A stretch of 64,000 nt of DNA, from positions 1,364,001 through 1,428,000 of the forward strand of contig NZ_JAIKTS010000001.1 of NCBI RefSeq assembly GCF_023556335.1, given 5' to 3'. This document shows, one piece after another, positions 54,103-64,000 of this stretch (position 1 is its first letter; every line of letters begins with the position of its first letter). The position numbers were made by a program, and so were the translations under genes. Source of the stretch: Stenotrophomonas mori (GTDB lineage Bacteria > Pseudomonadota > Gammaproteobacteria > Xanthomonadales > Xanthomonadaceae). The notes beneath the pieces are model-generated. The model was not told the DNA's origin. It ran no database searches and saw nothing but the letters and a program-made list of their open reading frames with translations.

Positions 54103-55668
54103 TCAGTGCCCGCCGGAACGCGCCGTGCTGCTGCCGGCGCCCGCACCGAACGGCGGTTTGGCCAGCCACAGGAAGGCGATGATCGCCAGGAAGATCCAGC
54201 CCAGCAGGTAGAAGATGTCGTTGAACGCCAGCTGCGATGCCTGGTGGTCGATCATCCCATTCAACAGCGCCGCCCCCTGCTGCAGGTTGCCCTGCCCCAT
54301 CGCCGCCACCTGCTCCTGCATGCCCGGGGCGTAGGTGGAGATGTGCTCGGTCAGGTGTGCGTGGTGCTCCTGGGTACGCCGCGCCCACAGCCAGGTGGTC
54401 AGCGAGGCGGCGAAGCTGCCGCCCAGCGTGCGCAGGAAGGTGGCCAGGCCGGACCCGGCTGCGATCTCGCGGCCGTCCAGGTCCGACAGCAGGATCTGCA
54501 GCACCGGCATGAAGAACAACGCCACGCCGACGCCCATGATCAGCTGCACGCCGGCCACGTGCTGGAAATCCACCTGCAGGTTGAAGCCCGAGCGCAGGAA
54601 ACTGGTCAACGACAGGAACACGAAAGCGATCGAGGCCAGCATGCGCATGTCGAAGCGCGCGGCGTACTTGCCGACGAACGGCGTCATGAGCACCGGCAGG
54701 AACCCGATGGGCGCCGTCGCCAGCCCGGCCCAGATCGCGGTGTAGCCCATGTCGCGCTGCAGCCACTGCGGGATCAGCAGCGCCACGCTGAAGAACGCCG
54801 CATAGGCCACCACCATCGCCAGCGTACCGGCGCGGAAATTGCGGTGGCGGAACAGCCGCAGGTCGACGATCGGGTCCTTGTCGGTCAGCTCCCAGATCAG
54901 GAACACCGCCAGCGCGACCACCGCCACGCACGACAGCACCACGATCTTCGTCGACGAGAACCAGTCCTCGTCGTTGCCCAGGTCCAGCACCAGCTGCAGC
55001 GCGCCGACGCCGATCACCAGGGTGATCAGGCCCACGTAGTCCATCTTCGGCCGCTCGACCTGCTCCGGCCGGTCCTTGAGCTGGTTGCCGACCACCAGCG
55101 CCGAGAAGATGCCCAGCGGCACGTTGATCAGGAAGATCCATTCCCAGCTGTAGTTGTCGGTGATCCAGCCACCGAGGATCGGGCCGCAGATCGGCGCCAC
55201 CACCGTGATCATCGCCAGCAGCGCCAGCGCCTGGCCGCGCTTCTCGCGCGGGTAGATCGACACCAGCAGCGACTGGGTGATCGGGTACATGGGGCCGGCG
55301 ACGAAGCCCTGCAGGGCCCGCGACACCACCAGCATGCCCATGCTCTGCGCCAGGCCGCACAGCAGCGAGGCGACGGTGAACGCCAGCGTCGCCCACACGA
55401 ACAGGCGCTTCTCGCCGAACCGGCGGCTGAGCCAGCCGGTCAGCGGCAGCGCGATGGCGGTGCTGACCGCGAACGAAGTGATGACCCAGGTCGCCTGCTG
55501 CGAACTGGCACCGAGGTTGCCGGCGATGGTCGGCAACGACACGTTGGCGATGGTGGTGTCCAGCACCTGCATGAACGAGGCCATCGCCAGGCCGGCGGTG
55601 CACAGCGCCACGCTGGGCGGTACGAAGCCGGCGGCAGGTTGCGGCGCGGCCGGAGCTTGAGCGGACAT
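54103..55668 (-). CDS. emrB: DHA2 family multidrug efflux permease (EmrB/QacA type)
   Basis: This 521-residue MFS protein has 14 predicted helices. The first contains MASFMQVLDTTIANVSLPTIAG, motif D1 of DHA2 pumps. GWLSRRFGEKRLFV is the loop 2-3 motif, and GPILGGWITDNYSWEWIFLINVP is the antiporter motif C region. It pairs with the EmrA-like adaptor and outer-membrane factor just upstream to export drugs directly across both membranes using the proton gradient. The gap to emrA is 11 bp. Confidence 0.93.
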   Translation of the reverse strand: MSAQAPAAPQPAAGFVPPSVALCTAGLAMASFMQVLDTTIANVSLPTIAGNLGASSQQATWVITSFAVSTAIALPLTGWLSRRFGEKRLFVWATLAFTVASLLCGLAQSMGMLVVSRALQGFVAGPMYPITQSLLVSIYPREKRGQALALLAMITVVAPICGPILGGWITDNYSWEWIFLINVPLGIFSALVVGNQLKDRPEQVERPKMDYVGLITLVIGVGALQLVLDLGNDEDWFSSTKIVVLSCVAVVALAVFLIWELTDKDPIVDLRLFRHRNFRAGTLAMVVAYAAFFSVALLIPQWLQRDMGYTAIWAGLATAPIGFLPVLMTPFVGKYAARFDMRMLASIAFVFLSLTSFLRSGFNLQVDFQHVAGVQLIMGVGVALFFMPVLQILLSDLDGREIAAGSGLATFLRTLGGSFAASLTTWLWARRTQEHHAHLTEHISTYAPGMQEQVAAMGQGNLQQGAALLNGMIDHQASQLAFNDIFYLLGWIFLAIIAFLWLAKPPFGAGAGSSTARSGGH

Positions 55669-55679
55669 GCGCAGCTACC

Positions 55680-56858
55680 TCAGCCGGCCGTGTTCTGGCG
55701 CGGCAGGTTGTCGTGGATGATCCGCTCGATCGCCGCATCGGCGTCATGCAGTTGCCGGGCATAGACGTCGGTGTCGAACACCATGCCCTCGGCCGCGGCC
55801 GCCGGCAGCACCTCGCCCTTCTGGTCGCGCAGGCTCACCTCGGCCTTCATCGACAGGCCGATGCGCAGCGGGTGCTCGGCCAGCTGCTTGGGATCGATGG
55901 CGATGCGCACCGGGACCCGCTGCACGATCTTGATCCAGTTGCCGCTGGCGTTCTGCGCCGGCAGCAGCGAGAACGCCGAGCCGGTGCCCAGGCCGAGGCT
56001 GGCGATGCGGCCCTTGTACTTCACCGCGCCGCCGTACAGGTCGGCGCGCAGCGCCACCTCCTGCCCCAGGCGCATGTGCCGCAGCTGGGTCTCCTTGAAG
56101 TTGGCGTCCACCCACATCTGCTCGGCCGGCACCACCGCCATCAGCGCGGTGCCGGGCTGGACCCGCTGGCCGACCTGCACCGAGCGGCGCGCGACGAAGC
56201 CGGCCACCGGCGCGACGATGCCCGCGCGGGCGTTGTTGAGCCAGGCCTGGCGCAGCTGCGCCGCGGCGGCCTTCACGTCCGGCTGGGTGGCCACGACGGT
56301 GTCGTCCACCAGCGCGCGGCTGCGCTCCACGGTCTCGCGCGAACCCGCCACCGCGGCTTCGGCCGCGGCCAGCTCGTCGCGGGCATGGGCCAGCTCCTCG
56401 CTGGAGATCGCGCCGCTGGCGGCCAGGTCCCGGCGGCGCGCGACGTCTTCACGCACGCGCTTCAGCGTCACCTGGCGCGCGTTGAGGTCCGCCTGCGCGC
56501 CTTCGACGCTGCGGTACAGGCCGCGGACCTCGCGCACGGTGCGCGCCAGGTTGGCCTCGGCCTGCTGCAGTGCCACCTCGGTGTCGGCCGGGTCCAGCTG
56601 CACCAGCAGCTGGCCGCGCTCCACGCGCATGCCGTCGTCGGCGGCGATGGCCACCACGGTGCCGGCCACCTGCGGGGTGATCTGCACCTGGTTGCCCTGG
56701 ACATAGGCGTCGTCGGTTTCCTCGAACCAACGGCCAAAGGCGAAGTACCACAACGCGAACGCTGCCAGCAGCAGCACGACGAGGACGGACAGGCCGCGCA
56801 GCAGCCGGCTGCGGCGGCTGCGCACGACCGGGGCTTCGGTGGAAGGGGTCTGGCTCAT
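55680..56858 (-). CDS. emrA: HlyD/EmrA family periplasmic adaptor
   Basis: This 392-residue protein has one N-terminal membrane helix (LLRGLSVLVVLLLAAFALWYFAFGRW, broken by an N-terminal Arg cluster). A lipoyl half-motif follows (VQGNQVQITPQVAGTVV, about 55-71), then a long alpha-hairpin (about 90-210, with EEARAD-like heptads) and the second lipoyl half (ARAGIVAPVAGFVARRSVQVGQRVQPG). It links EmrB to the outer-membrane channel. It is the third gene of the marR-OMF-emrA-emrB operon. Confidence 0.93.
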   Translation of the reverse strand: MSQTPSTEAPVVRSRRSRLLRGLSVLVVLLLAAFALWYFAFGRWFEETDDAYVQGNQVQITPQVAGTVVAIAADDGMRVERGQLLVQLDPADTEVALQQAEANLARTVREVRGLYRSVEGAQADLNARQVTLKRVREDVARRRDLAASGAISSEELAHARDELAAAEAAVAGSRETVERSRALVDDTVVATQPDVKAAAAQLRQAWLNNARAGIVAPVAGFVARRSVQVGQRVQPGTALMAVVPAEQMWVDANFKETQLRHMRLGQEVALRADLYGGAVKYKGRIASLGLGTGSAFSLLPAQNASGNWIKIVQRVPVRIAIDPKQLAEHPLRIGLSMKAEVSLRDQKGEVLPAAAAEGMVFDTDVYARQLHDADAAIERIIHDNLPRQNTAG

Positions 56859-56868
56859 GGGGCGGTTC

Positions 56869-58371
56869 TCAGGAATGCGGGGATACGGAGGAGGAGGAAG
56901 ACGCGGGGGCGCCGGCGTCGCCGGCGGACGGCTCGAAACCGCCGCCCAGGGCCTGGCTCAGCCGCGCCGCGGCCAGCAGCTGGCGCGCGTGCAGGGTGGT
57001 CAGCGCCTGCTGCGCGTCGAGCAGCTGCGCCTGGGTGGCCAGCACGTCCAGGTAGTTGCCGATGCCGGCGCGGTAGCGCTGACCGGCCAGGTCGAAGGCC
57101 GATTCCGCGGTGGCCACCGCCTGCTGCTGCGATTGCGACTGCTGCTGCAGCGAACGCACCGCATTGACCTGGTCGGCGACCTCGCGCAGCGCGTCCACCA
57201 CGGTCTGGTTGTAGCCGGCCACCGCCAGGTCGTACTGCGCATCGGCCTCCGCCAGTCCGGCGCGCAGGTGCCCGCCGTCGAAGATCGGCAGGCTCAGCGC
57301 CGGGCCGAGGTAGGCAAAGGTCGACCCGCTTTCAAGCAGGTCACCCACGCTGGGCGCCACCACCCCGGCCAGGGCGGTGAGGTTGAAGCTGGGATAGAAG
57401 CGGGTGCGGGCGGTGGCGATCCGCTTGTCGGCCGCCTCCACCCGCCAGCGCGCGGCGACGACATCCGGGCGCCGGCCCAGCAGCGCGCTGGGCAGGACCC
57501 CGGGCAGCTGCAGCGCGGCCACCTGCAGGGCCAGCGGACGCGCGATGCTCAGGCCGCGGTCCGGGCCCTGGCCGAGCAGCGCCGCCAGGGCGGTGCGCGC
57601 CGCGTCGATCTGCTGCTGCGCGGCCTGCAGTTGCTGGTGCGCCACGGGAATGCGGCCTTCTGCCTGGCGGACCTGGAGGACGCTGTCGATTCCCGCCGTC
57701 TGGCGCTGGCGCACCAGCTGCAGCGCCTTCTGCGCCCGCTCCAGTTCCTGCTCGGCGACATCGTTGGCGCGCCAGGCGCGGTCCAGCTCGACATAGGCCT
57801 GGACGATGCCCGAGGACAAGGCCAGGCGCGCCGCCTGGGCATCGACCGCCGCGGCATGCACCGTATCCACCGCCGCTTCCCAGCTGGCGCGCTTGCCGCC
57901 CCACAGGTCGATGCCATAGCTGAAGTCGAACGCCACCTGGCTGCTGCCCGCGTAGTGCCCGCCCATCTCGTCGCCGGCCATCGATTCGGGCAGGCGCAGG
58001 CCGGTGTAGCCACCGGACACCGACAGGCTGGGCAGGCGGTCGGCACGGGCCAGGCCCGCCTGGGCCTCGGCCTGGCGCAGCCGTGCATCGGCCGCATCGA
58101 GGCTGGGATGGCCGGCCAGGCCCTCGGCGACCAGCACGTCCAGCTGCGGATCGCCGAAGCTGCGCCACCAGTCGCTGGCGGGGAAGCCGGACACGGACAG
58201 GTCGCTGGTGGCCAGGGTGCGCTCGCTGCGCAGGCTGTCGGCCTCGAGCAGGCGGCCCTGCGGCTGCAGGCCTCCGCTGCTGGCGCACGCCGCCAGGGCC
58301 AGCGCCAGCACGGCCGGCAACAACGGCCGCGCGGCGCGCGGCAGGAAGGAGGAAGCGGGAATGGGGATCAT
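56869..58371 (-). CDS. Outer-membrane efflux lipoprotein (NodT/OprM family)
   Basis: The product is 500 residues from ATG 58371, with a lipoprotein signal (LALAACASS, lipid Cys near residue 29). Two OEP repeats follow: WWRSFGDPQLDVLV and SYGIDLWGGKRASWE in the first, RRPDVVAARWRVEAADKRIATARTRFYPSFNL (split by Ala/Asp residues) and LPIFDGGHLRAGL in the second. It forms the trimeric outer-membrane exit duct for the EmrAB pump. Its start overlaps the MarR stop by 4 bp. The C-terminus is Ser-rich. Confidence 0.92.
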   Translation of the reverse strand: MIPIPASSFLPRAARPLLPAVLALALAACASSGGLQPQGRLLEADSLRSERTLATSDLSVSGFPASDWWRSFGDPQLDVLVAEGLAGHPSLDAADARLRQAEAQAGLARADRLPSLSVSGGYTGLRLPESMAGDEMGGHYAGSSQVAFDFSYGIDLWGGKRASWEAAVDTVHAAAVDAQAARLALSSGIVQAYVELDRAWRANDVAEQELERAQKALQLVRQRQTAGIDSVLQVRQAEGRIPVAHQQLQAAQQQIDAARTALAALLGQGPDRGLSIARPLALQVAALQLPGVLPSALLGRRPDVVAARWRVEAADKRIATARTRFYPSFNLTALAGVVAPSVGDLLESGSTFAYLGPALSLPIFDGGHLRAGLAEADAQYDLAVAGYNQTVVDALREVADQVNAVRSLQQQSQSQQQAVATAESAFDLAGQRYRAGIGNYLDVLATQAQLLDAQQALTTLHARQLLAAARLSQALGGGFEPSAGDAGAPASSSSSVSPHS

Positions 58372-58811
58372 GGGGGTGTCAGGGAATCGCGGATCCGGAG
58401 GAGGAGGGACATCAACAGCGCCCGTTCGTCGGCACTCAGGTTGCGGGTGGCGTAGTCCATGACCGTGTCGCCCCGCTTCTTCAGCCGCTCGCACAGCGCC
58501 CGGCCCTGGTCGGTCAGCACGATCTGCAGCGCGCGGCGGTCCAGCGCATGCGGCTCGCGGCGCACGCAGTCCAGCGCCTCGAGCTTGTCCAGCAGGCGGG
58601 TCACCGCGCTGGGTACCTGGTCGATGGCCTGCGCCAGCTCGTTGGCCGTGCACGGCGCCATGTGCGCCAGGGTCTTGAGCCCGATGTAGTGGGTGAAGCC
58701 GATGCCGAGGTTCTCCTCGGCCATCGACGCGTCCAGCTGCCGTGCCAGGCCGTCGCGCAACTGGCGCAGCAGCAGGCCGAAGCTGGGGGGATTGGCGGTG
58801 GCGCAGATCAT
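58368..58811 (-). CDS. MarR family transcriptional regulator
   Basis: This 147-residue winged-helix protein has a dimerisation N-terminus, recognition region TANELAQAIDQVPSAVTRLLDKLEALDCV (about 55-83), and the wing RREPHALDRRALQIVLTDQG. It is the first gene of the efflux operon and probably represses it by binding the palindromic AT-rich sequence just upstream (58834-58845), releasing when a drug binds. Confidence 0.92.
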   Translation of the reverse strand: MICATANPPSFGLLLRQLRDGLARQLDASMAEENLGIGFTHYIGLKTLAHMAPCTANELAQAIDQVPSAVTRLLDKLEALDCVRREPHALDRRALQIVLTDQGRALCERLKKRGDTVMDYATRNLSADERALLMSLLLRIRDSLTPP

Positions 58812-58833
58812 GGGCGGGCATCTTCATTCCAAA

Positions 58834-58845
58834 AGAAATATTTCT
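58834..58845. promoter_or_regulatory. Probable operator of the MarR-efflux operon
   Basis: AGAAATATTTCT is a perfect 12-bp palindrome 23 bp before the MarR start, inside a larger interrupted repeat (TTCCA at 58827 and TGGAA at 58849). The stretch is AT-rich against a GC-rich background. MarR proteins bind such palindromes near their own start. Confidence 0.65.
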
Positions 58846-58980
58846 CAATGGAAATATCCGATCTGGCATCAAATGCTGTGTTGCGGTCGCAGCATGATCG
58901 AACGGTGGTTACGGTAACGGCTCAATCGCATGGCCAGGTAATACAATCAAGCCAATAAATGGCATATTTGGGCCAACCCC

Positions 58981-59883
58981 GTGATCGACTCGACGACTCC
59001 CATGGACAACGCGCCCGATCCTGCCGCCCCGCCCTCCAGACCGCTGCTGGACCACGCCGAGCTGCACTGGTTCGAAAGTGACGACGGCCCGGCGGTGTTC
59101 GGCTTCCGCCTCGAAGGCGCCCACAGCGTCGCCCTGGAAGTGGATTGGCACCACCACGTCCGCGCCCAGCTGGTCTGCGTCGAACAGGGCCTGCTGACGA
59201 TCCGCACCCTCCACGGCACCTGGTCGCTGCCCGCCGGCTCCGGTGGCTGGATGCCCCCGGCCGAGCCCCACACCATCGCGGCCTACGGCCCCTTGCGCGG
59301 CTGGGGCATGGCGTTCGCCACACCGGCCTGCAGGGACCTGCCGGACGCGCCCTGCGTCATCGAAATCTCCCCGCTGCTGCATGCGATGGCCAAGCGCCTG
59401 TGCACCGGCAAGGCGGAAAACGCGCCCCGCCAGCAGCGCCTGCTGCCGGTACTGCAGGACGAGATCCGCCACGCCCCGCAGCAGCGCATGCACCTGCCGC
59501 TGCCGCGCGACCGGCGGCTGCGGCGGATCGCCTCGCAGCTGCTGGCCGACCCCGCCGACGGCCGCAGCCTGGAGCAGTGGGCGCAATGGGCCGGCCTGTC
59601 GCCACGCAGCCTGACCCGCTACTTCCGCGAGGAAACCACCCTGAGCTTCGCGCAGTGGCGGCAGCAGGCGCGCCTGGCCGAAGCTCTGCGCCAGCTCAGC
59701 GACGGCCGCAGCGTGGCCGACATCGCCCATGCACTGGGCTTCAGCAGTTCCAGCGCCTTCGTCACCGTGTTCCGCCGCCATTTCGGGCTGCCGCCCGGCC
59801 GCTACCTGGCCCGCGCCGGCCGCGACGCGCAGGACGGCGCTTTCCCCGCACGCGGCTTGGCATCCCCCCCTGCATCCGGATAA
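58981..59883 (+). CDS. AraC family transcriptional regulator
   Basis: This 300-residue protein has a cupin-like N-terminal sensing region (about 35-115: EVDWHHHVRAQLVCVEQG, GGWMPPAEPHTI) and two C-terminal helix-turn-helix motifs (SLEQWAQWAGLSPRSLTRYF and SVADIAHALGFSSSSAFVTVFRRHFG, about 200-275). The HHH and EPH residues resemble metal or ligand sites of AraC cupins. GTG 58981 or ATG 59002 may be the start. It is divergent from the MarR-efflux operon, with 169 bp between, and may regulate that operon. Confidence 0.87.
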   Translation: MIDSTTPMDNAPDPAAPPSRPLLDHAELHWFESDDGPAVFGFRLEGAHSVALEVDWHHHVRAQLVCVEQGLLTIRTLHGTWSLPAGSGGWMPPAEPHTIAAYGPLRGWGMAFATPACRDLPDAPCVIEISPLLHAMAKRLCTGKAENAPRQQRLLPVLQDEIRHAPQQRMHLPLPRDRRLRRIASQLLADPADGRSLEQWAQWAGLSPRSLTRYFREETTLSFAQWRQQARLAEALRQLSDGRSVADIAHALGFSSSSAFVTVFRRHFGLPPGRYLARAGRDAQDGAFPARGLASPPASG

Positions 59884-59940
59884 TCGACCGCTCGCGGAGG
59901 CGACCGCCGTCGCCGCCCCCAGCCACAGGTAACACCCCGC

Positions 59941-62184
<2,244 letters not shown>

Positions 62185-62496
62185 CCCACTCCACTGGCGC
62201 GCGGCGGCGCGACCGGCATTGTCGTCGCCATGCGCATGCGTGGCGCGGCAGAAGGTGGAAGGCCTCGACGTCCAGTAACTCACTCCACTGGCGCGCGGCG
62301 GCGCGACCGGCATTGTCGTCGCCATGCGCATGCGTGGCGCGGCAGAAGGTGGAAGGACTGGACGTCCAGCAACCCGCTCCACTGGCGCACGGCGGCGCGG
62401 CCGTGCCGCCATTCATCTCACCGGCGTGCGGCGTGGCGATCCATGCTGCGCGTCGGCTGCGGCAACCGCTGGAAACCCGCTTTACATGGAATCACC

Positions 62497-62730
62497 ATGA
62501 CCTTCCCGCAAGACGCCTCCGCGCAGACCACCTGCCCCGAATGCCGCGGCGACAATCTGTACACCCGCGGCGGCCATGGCCCCGACCTGCTGCCCGGCGC
62601 CAGTGGCGTCTTCGCCAGCGCCGAGATGCGCAGTGTCGTCTGCCGCGATTGCGGCCTGGTCCGCTGCTATGCAAGCAGCGAAGCGCTTGAGCGGATCACG
62701 CCGGAGAACGGCTGGCGGAAGACCCGCTGA
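62497..62730 (+). CDS. Small zinc-ribbon protein
   Basis: The product is 77 residues from ATG 62497. Two CxxC knuckles (Cys13/Cys16 in TTCPECRG and Cys49/Cys52 in SVVCRDCG) form a probable zinc ribbon. It has no other domain and the function is unknown. It lies 14 bp before tpm on the same strand; the GAGGAG ribosome site for tpm overlaps its stop, so the two may be co-transcribed. Confidence 0.75.
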   Translation: MTFPQDASAQTTCPECRGDNLYTRGGHGPDLLPGASGVFASAEMRSVVCRDCGLVRCYASSEALERITPENGWRKTR

Positions 62731-62744
62731 GGAGAAAAAAGACC

Positions 62745-63410
62745 ATGCACTCCGATTTCTGGCTGCAACGCTGGCAACAGGGACAGATCGGCTTCCATCG
62801 GGGCGACGTGATGCCCTTGCTGGAAAAGCACTGGCCGTCGTTGCAGCCCGCGCCCGGCAGCCGGGTCCTGGTGCCGTTGTGCGGCAAGAGCCTGGACATG
62901 CACTGGCTGGCCGCACGGGGCCACCGCGTACTCGGCGTCGAGCTGTCGCCGCTGGCGGTGGAACAGTTCTTCGCCGAGGCCGGGCTGCAGCCGCAGCGCC
63001 GCACGAGCCGGCTGGGCGAGCATTACAGCGCCGGGCCGATCGAGATCCTCTGCGGCGACGCCTTCACCCTCGACGACGAAACCCTGGCCGGCATCGCCGG
63101 CCTCTATGACCGCGCCGCGTTGATCGCACTGCCGCCGGACCTGCGCCGACGCTACCGCGACACGGTGTACGCGCGGCTGCCGGCAGGATGCCGCGGACTG
63201 GTGATCACCCTCGAGTACCCGCAGGCGGAGAAGGCCGGCCCGCCGTTCTCGGTGGACGCCGCGGAAATGGCATCGCTCGGCCCCTCGTGGCGGGTGGAAC
63301 AGGCCGAGCGCCGCGACATCCTCGCCCACGAGCCCGGCTTCCGCGCCGAGGGCGTCACCGCGCTCTCCACCGCCGTCTATCGCCTGTGGCGCGACAGCGG
63401 AAACGCCTAG
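62745..63410 (+). CDS. tpm: Thiopurine S-methyltransferase
   Basis: This 221-residue SAM-dependent methyltransferase opens with the family start FWLQRWQQGQIGFHRGDV. Motif I is RVLVPLCGKSLDMHWLA, followed by GVELSPLAVEQFF and the GDAF motif. Bacterial Tpm methylates thiols, selenium and tellurite compounds. GGAGAA lies upstream of the ATG. It converges on the bacterioferritin gene across a strong hairpin. Confidence 0.92.
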   Translation: MHSDFWLQRWQQGQIGFHRGDVMPLLEKHWPSLQPAPGSRVLVPLCGKSLDMHWLAARGHRVLGVELSPLAVEQFFAEAGLQPQRRTSRLGEHYSAGPIEILCGDAFTLDDETLAGIAGLYDRAALIALPPDLRRRYRDTVYARLPAGCRGLVITLEYPQAEKAGPPFSVDAAEMASLGPSWRVEQAERRDILAHEPGFRAEGVTALSTAVYRLWRDSGNA

Positions 63411-63464
63411 CCGGCGTTCCTCCAGACCGCCCGCGCGCGCGGCGCCGCGGACAGCCCCGGACGC

Positions 63465-63490
63465 GGAAGGCCGGATGCGCCCGGCCTTCC
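63465..63490. terminator. Hairpin between convergent tpm and bacterioferritin genes
   Basis: GGAAGGCCGG / CCGGCCTTCC is a perfect 10-bp stem with a 6-nt loop, placed between two convergent genes. There is no T-run on either side, so the terminator call is tentative. Confidence 0.55.
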
Positions 63491-63515
63491 CCGTGCGCAA
63501 CGGCCTTCGCGGCGA

Positions 63516-64000
63516 TCAGTGCGCCGGCACGCCCTTCGCGTCGATCTTGCTGGTCTGGTACAGCTCCAGGCCGATGCGCTTGATCAGGCCCAGCTGCTGC
63601 TCCAGCCACCAGGCATGGTCCTCTTCGGTATCGCGCAGCTGCGCGATCAGGATGTCGCGGCTGACATAGTCGCCGTGCTGCTCGCACAGCTTGACCCCCG
63701 CGGCGAGGTTGGCGCGCACCTGGTATTCGGTCTGCAGGTCCTTCTCCAGCATCTCGACCACGGTCTTGCCGGGGACGAAGGCATGCGGGCGCATGTCCGG
63801 ATCGCCCTGCAGGAACAGGATCCGGCGCAGCAGCGCGTCGGCATGCTCGGTCTCCTCCTCCATTTCGTGGCCGATGCGCTCGTACAGCGCCTGCAGCCCC
63901 TGGTCTTCATAGCGGCGGGAGTGGATGAAGTACTGGTCGCGCGCGGCCAACTCGCCGCGCAGCAGTTCCTTCAGGCATTCGATGACGTCCGGGTGGCCTT
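63516..64000 (-). CDS. Bacterioferritin/ferritin, BfrA (FtnA)-like, truncated by window edge
   Basis: About 161 codons are visible; the first one or two (probably Met-Lys) fall outside the right edge, since the visible part begins [16 protein letters not shown]. Ferroxidase ligands are present: Glu of [11 protein letters not shown], Glu and His of [10 protein letters not shown], and Glu and His of TEEDHAWW. The position of the usual heme ligand Met52 is Thr here (E-T-E-H in place of E-M-K-H), as in Pseudomonas BfrA/FtnA-type subunits, which do not bind heme at that site. It stores iron as a 24-mer shell. Confidence 0.9.
   Translation of the reverse strand, partial: GHPDVIECLKELLRGELAARDQYFIHSRRYEDQGLQALYERIGHEMEEETEHADALLRRILFLQGDPDMRPHAFVPGKTVVEMLEKDLQTEYQVRANLAAGVKLCEQHGDYVSRDILIAQLRDTEEDHAWWLEQQLGLIKRIGLELYQTSKIDAKGVPAH

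Noticed and set aside
58869..58930. Upstream in-frame extension of the outer-membrane factor through the MarR region
   Set aside because: The frame is open but antisense-like in composition; the lipoprotein signal at 58371 and the ATGA overlap with MarR define the real start.

Overview
The window is a gene-dense, very high-GC chromosomal segment with no plasmid, phage or IS genes. Several features point to a gammaproteobacterium of the family Xanthomonadaceae (Stenotrophomonas, Pseudoxanthomonas or Luteimonas type; the genus cannot be settled from the sequence alone): three TonB-dependent receptors, two adjacent PstS proteins beside an OprO/P porin, the peptide sequences of the housekeeping genes, and tandem GTAG-headed REP hairpins.

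Layout. 1-6444: minus-strand operon of a TonB-dependent receptor, a Tat-exported M24 peptidase and an M28 glutamate-carboxypeptidase-like enzyme that runs off the left edge; it looks like an import-and-digest unit for peptides. 7082-15593: putrescine locus, with puuA-potFGHI-sad on the minus strand and puuB divergent. 15619-16157: bacteriohemerythrin behind an apparently textbook class II FNR-type promoter. 16206-19911: an MHS-family transporter, dapA and three small proteins. 20173-23502: a chromosomal ParB-like protein and two membrane proteins (DUF5671, DUF445). 23547-27238: a TonB receptor coupled to a Tat-exported PLP enzyme. 27757-32593: a Fur-box-preceded siderophore receptor with DUF3649, PepSY and DUF3325 membrane partners. 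32607-41771: housekeeping genes (GNAT, RlmKL, hydrolase, amidase, sulfurtransferase, a DUF1289-NUDIX fusion, an FKBP-like protein, enoyl-CoA hydratase, Nth). 41875-49353: phosphate regulon (OprO/P porin, two PstS, PstCAB, PhoU) with three PHO-box-like sites. 49965-53290: rlmB and rnr. 53381-53943: three identical tRNA-Leu(CAG) genes, each with its own promoter and terminator. 54103-58811: MarR-controlled tripartite drug efflux operon, with a divergent AraC regulator. 59941-64000: parC with its 3' end tandemly duplicated downstream, a zinc-ribbon protein, tpm, and a bacterioferritin cut by the right edge.

Three period-regular tandem arrays stand out: 4 x 113 bp upstream of rlmKL, about 6.7 x 88 bp between phoU and rlmB, and about 3 x 94 bp after parC. 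The first two are built from the same pair of inverted GTAG-type REP hairpins (BIME arrays) with different linkers. The third carries copies of the parC stop region. I see no CRISPR array, defence island or biosynthetic cluster. The least conventional gene sets are the receptor plus exported aminotransferase-fold pair, the receptor plus two peptidases, and the orphan ParB-like protein.
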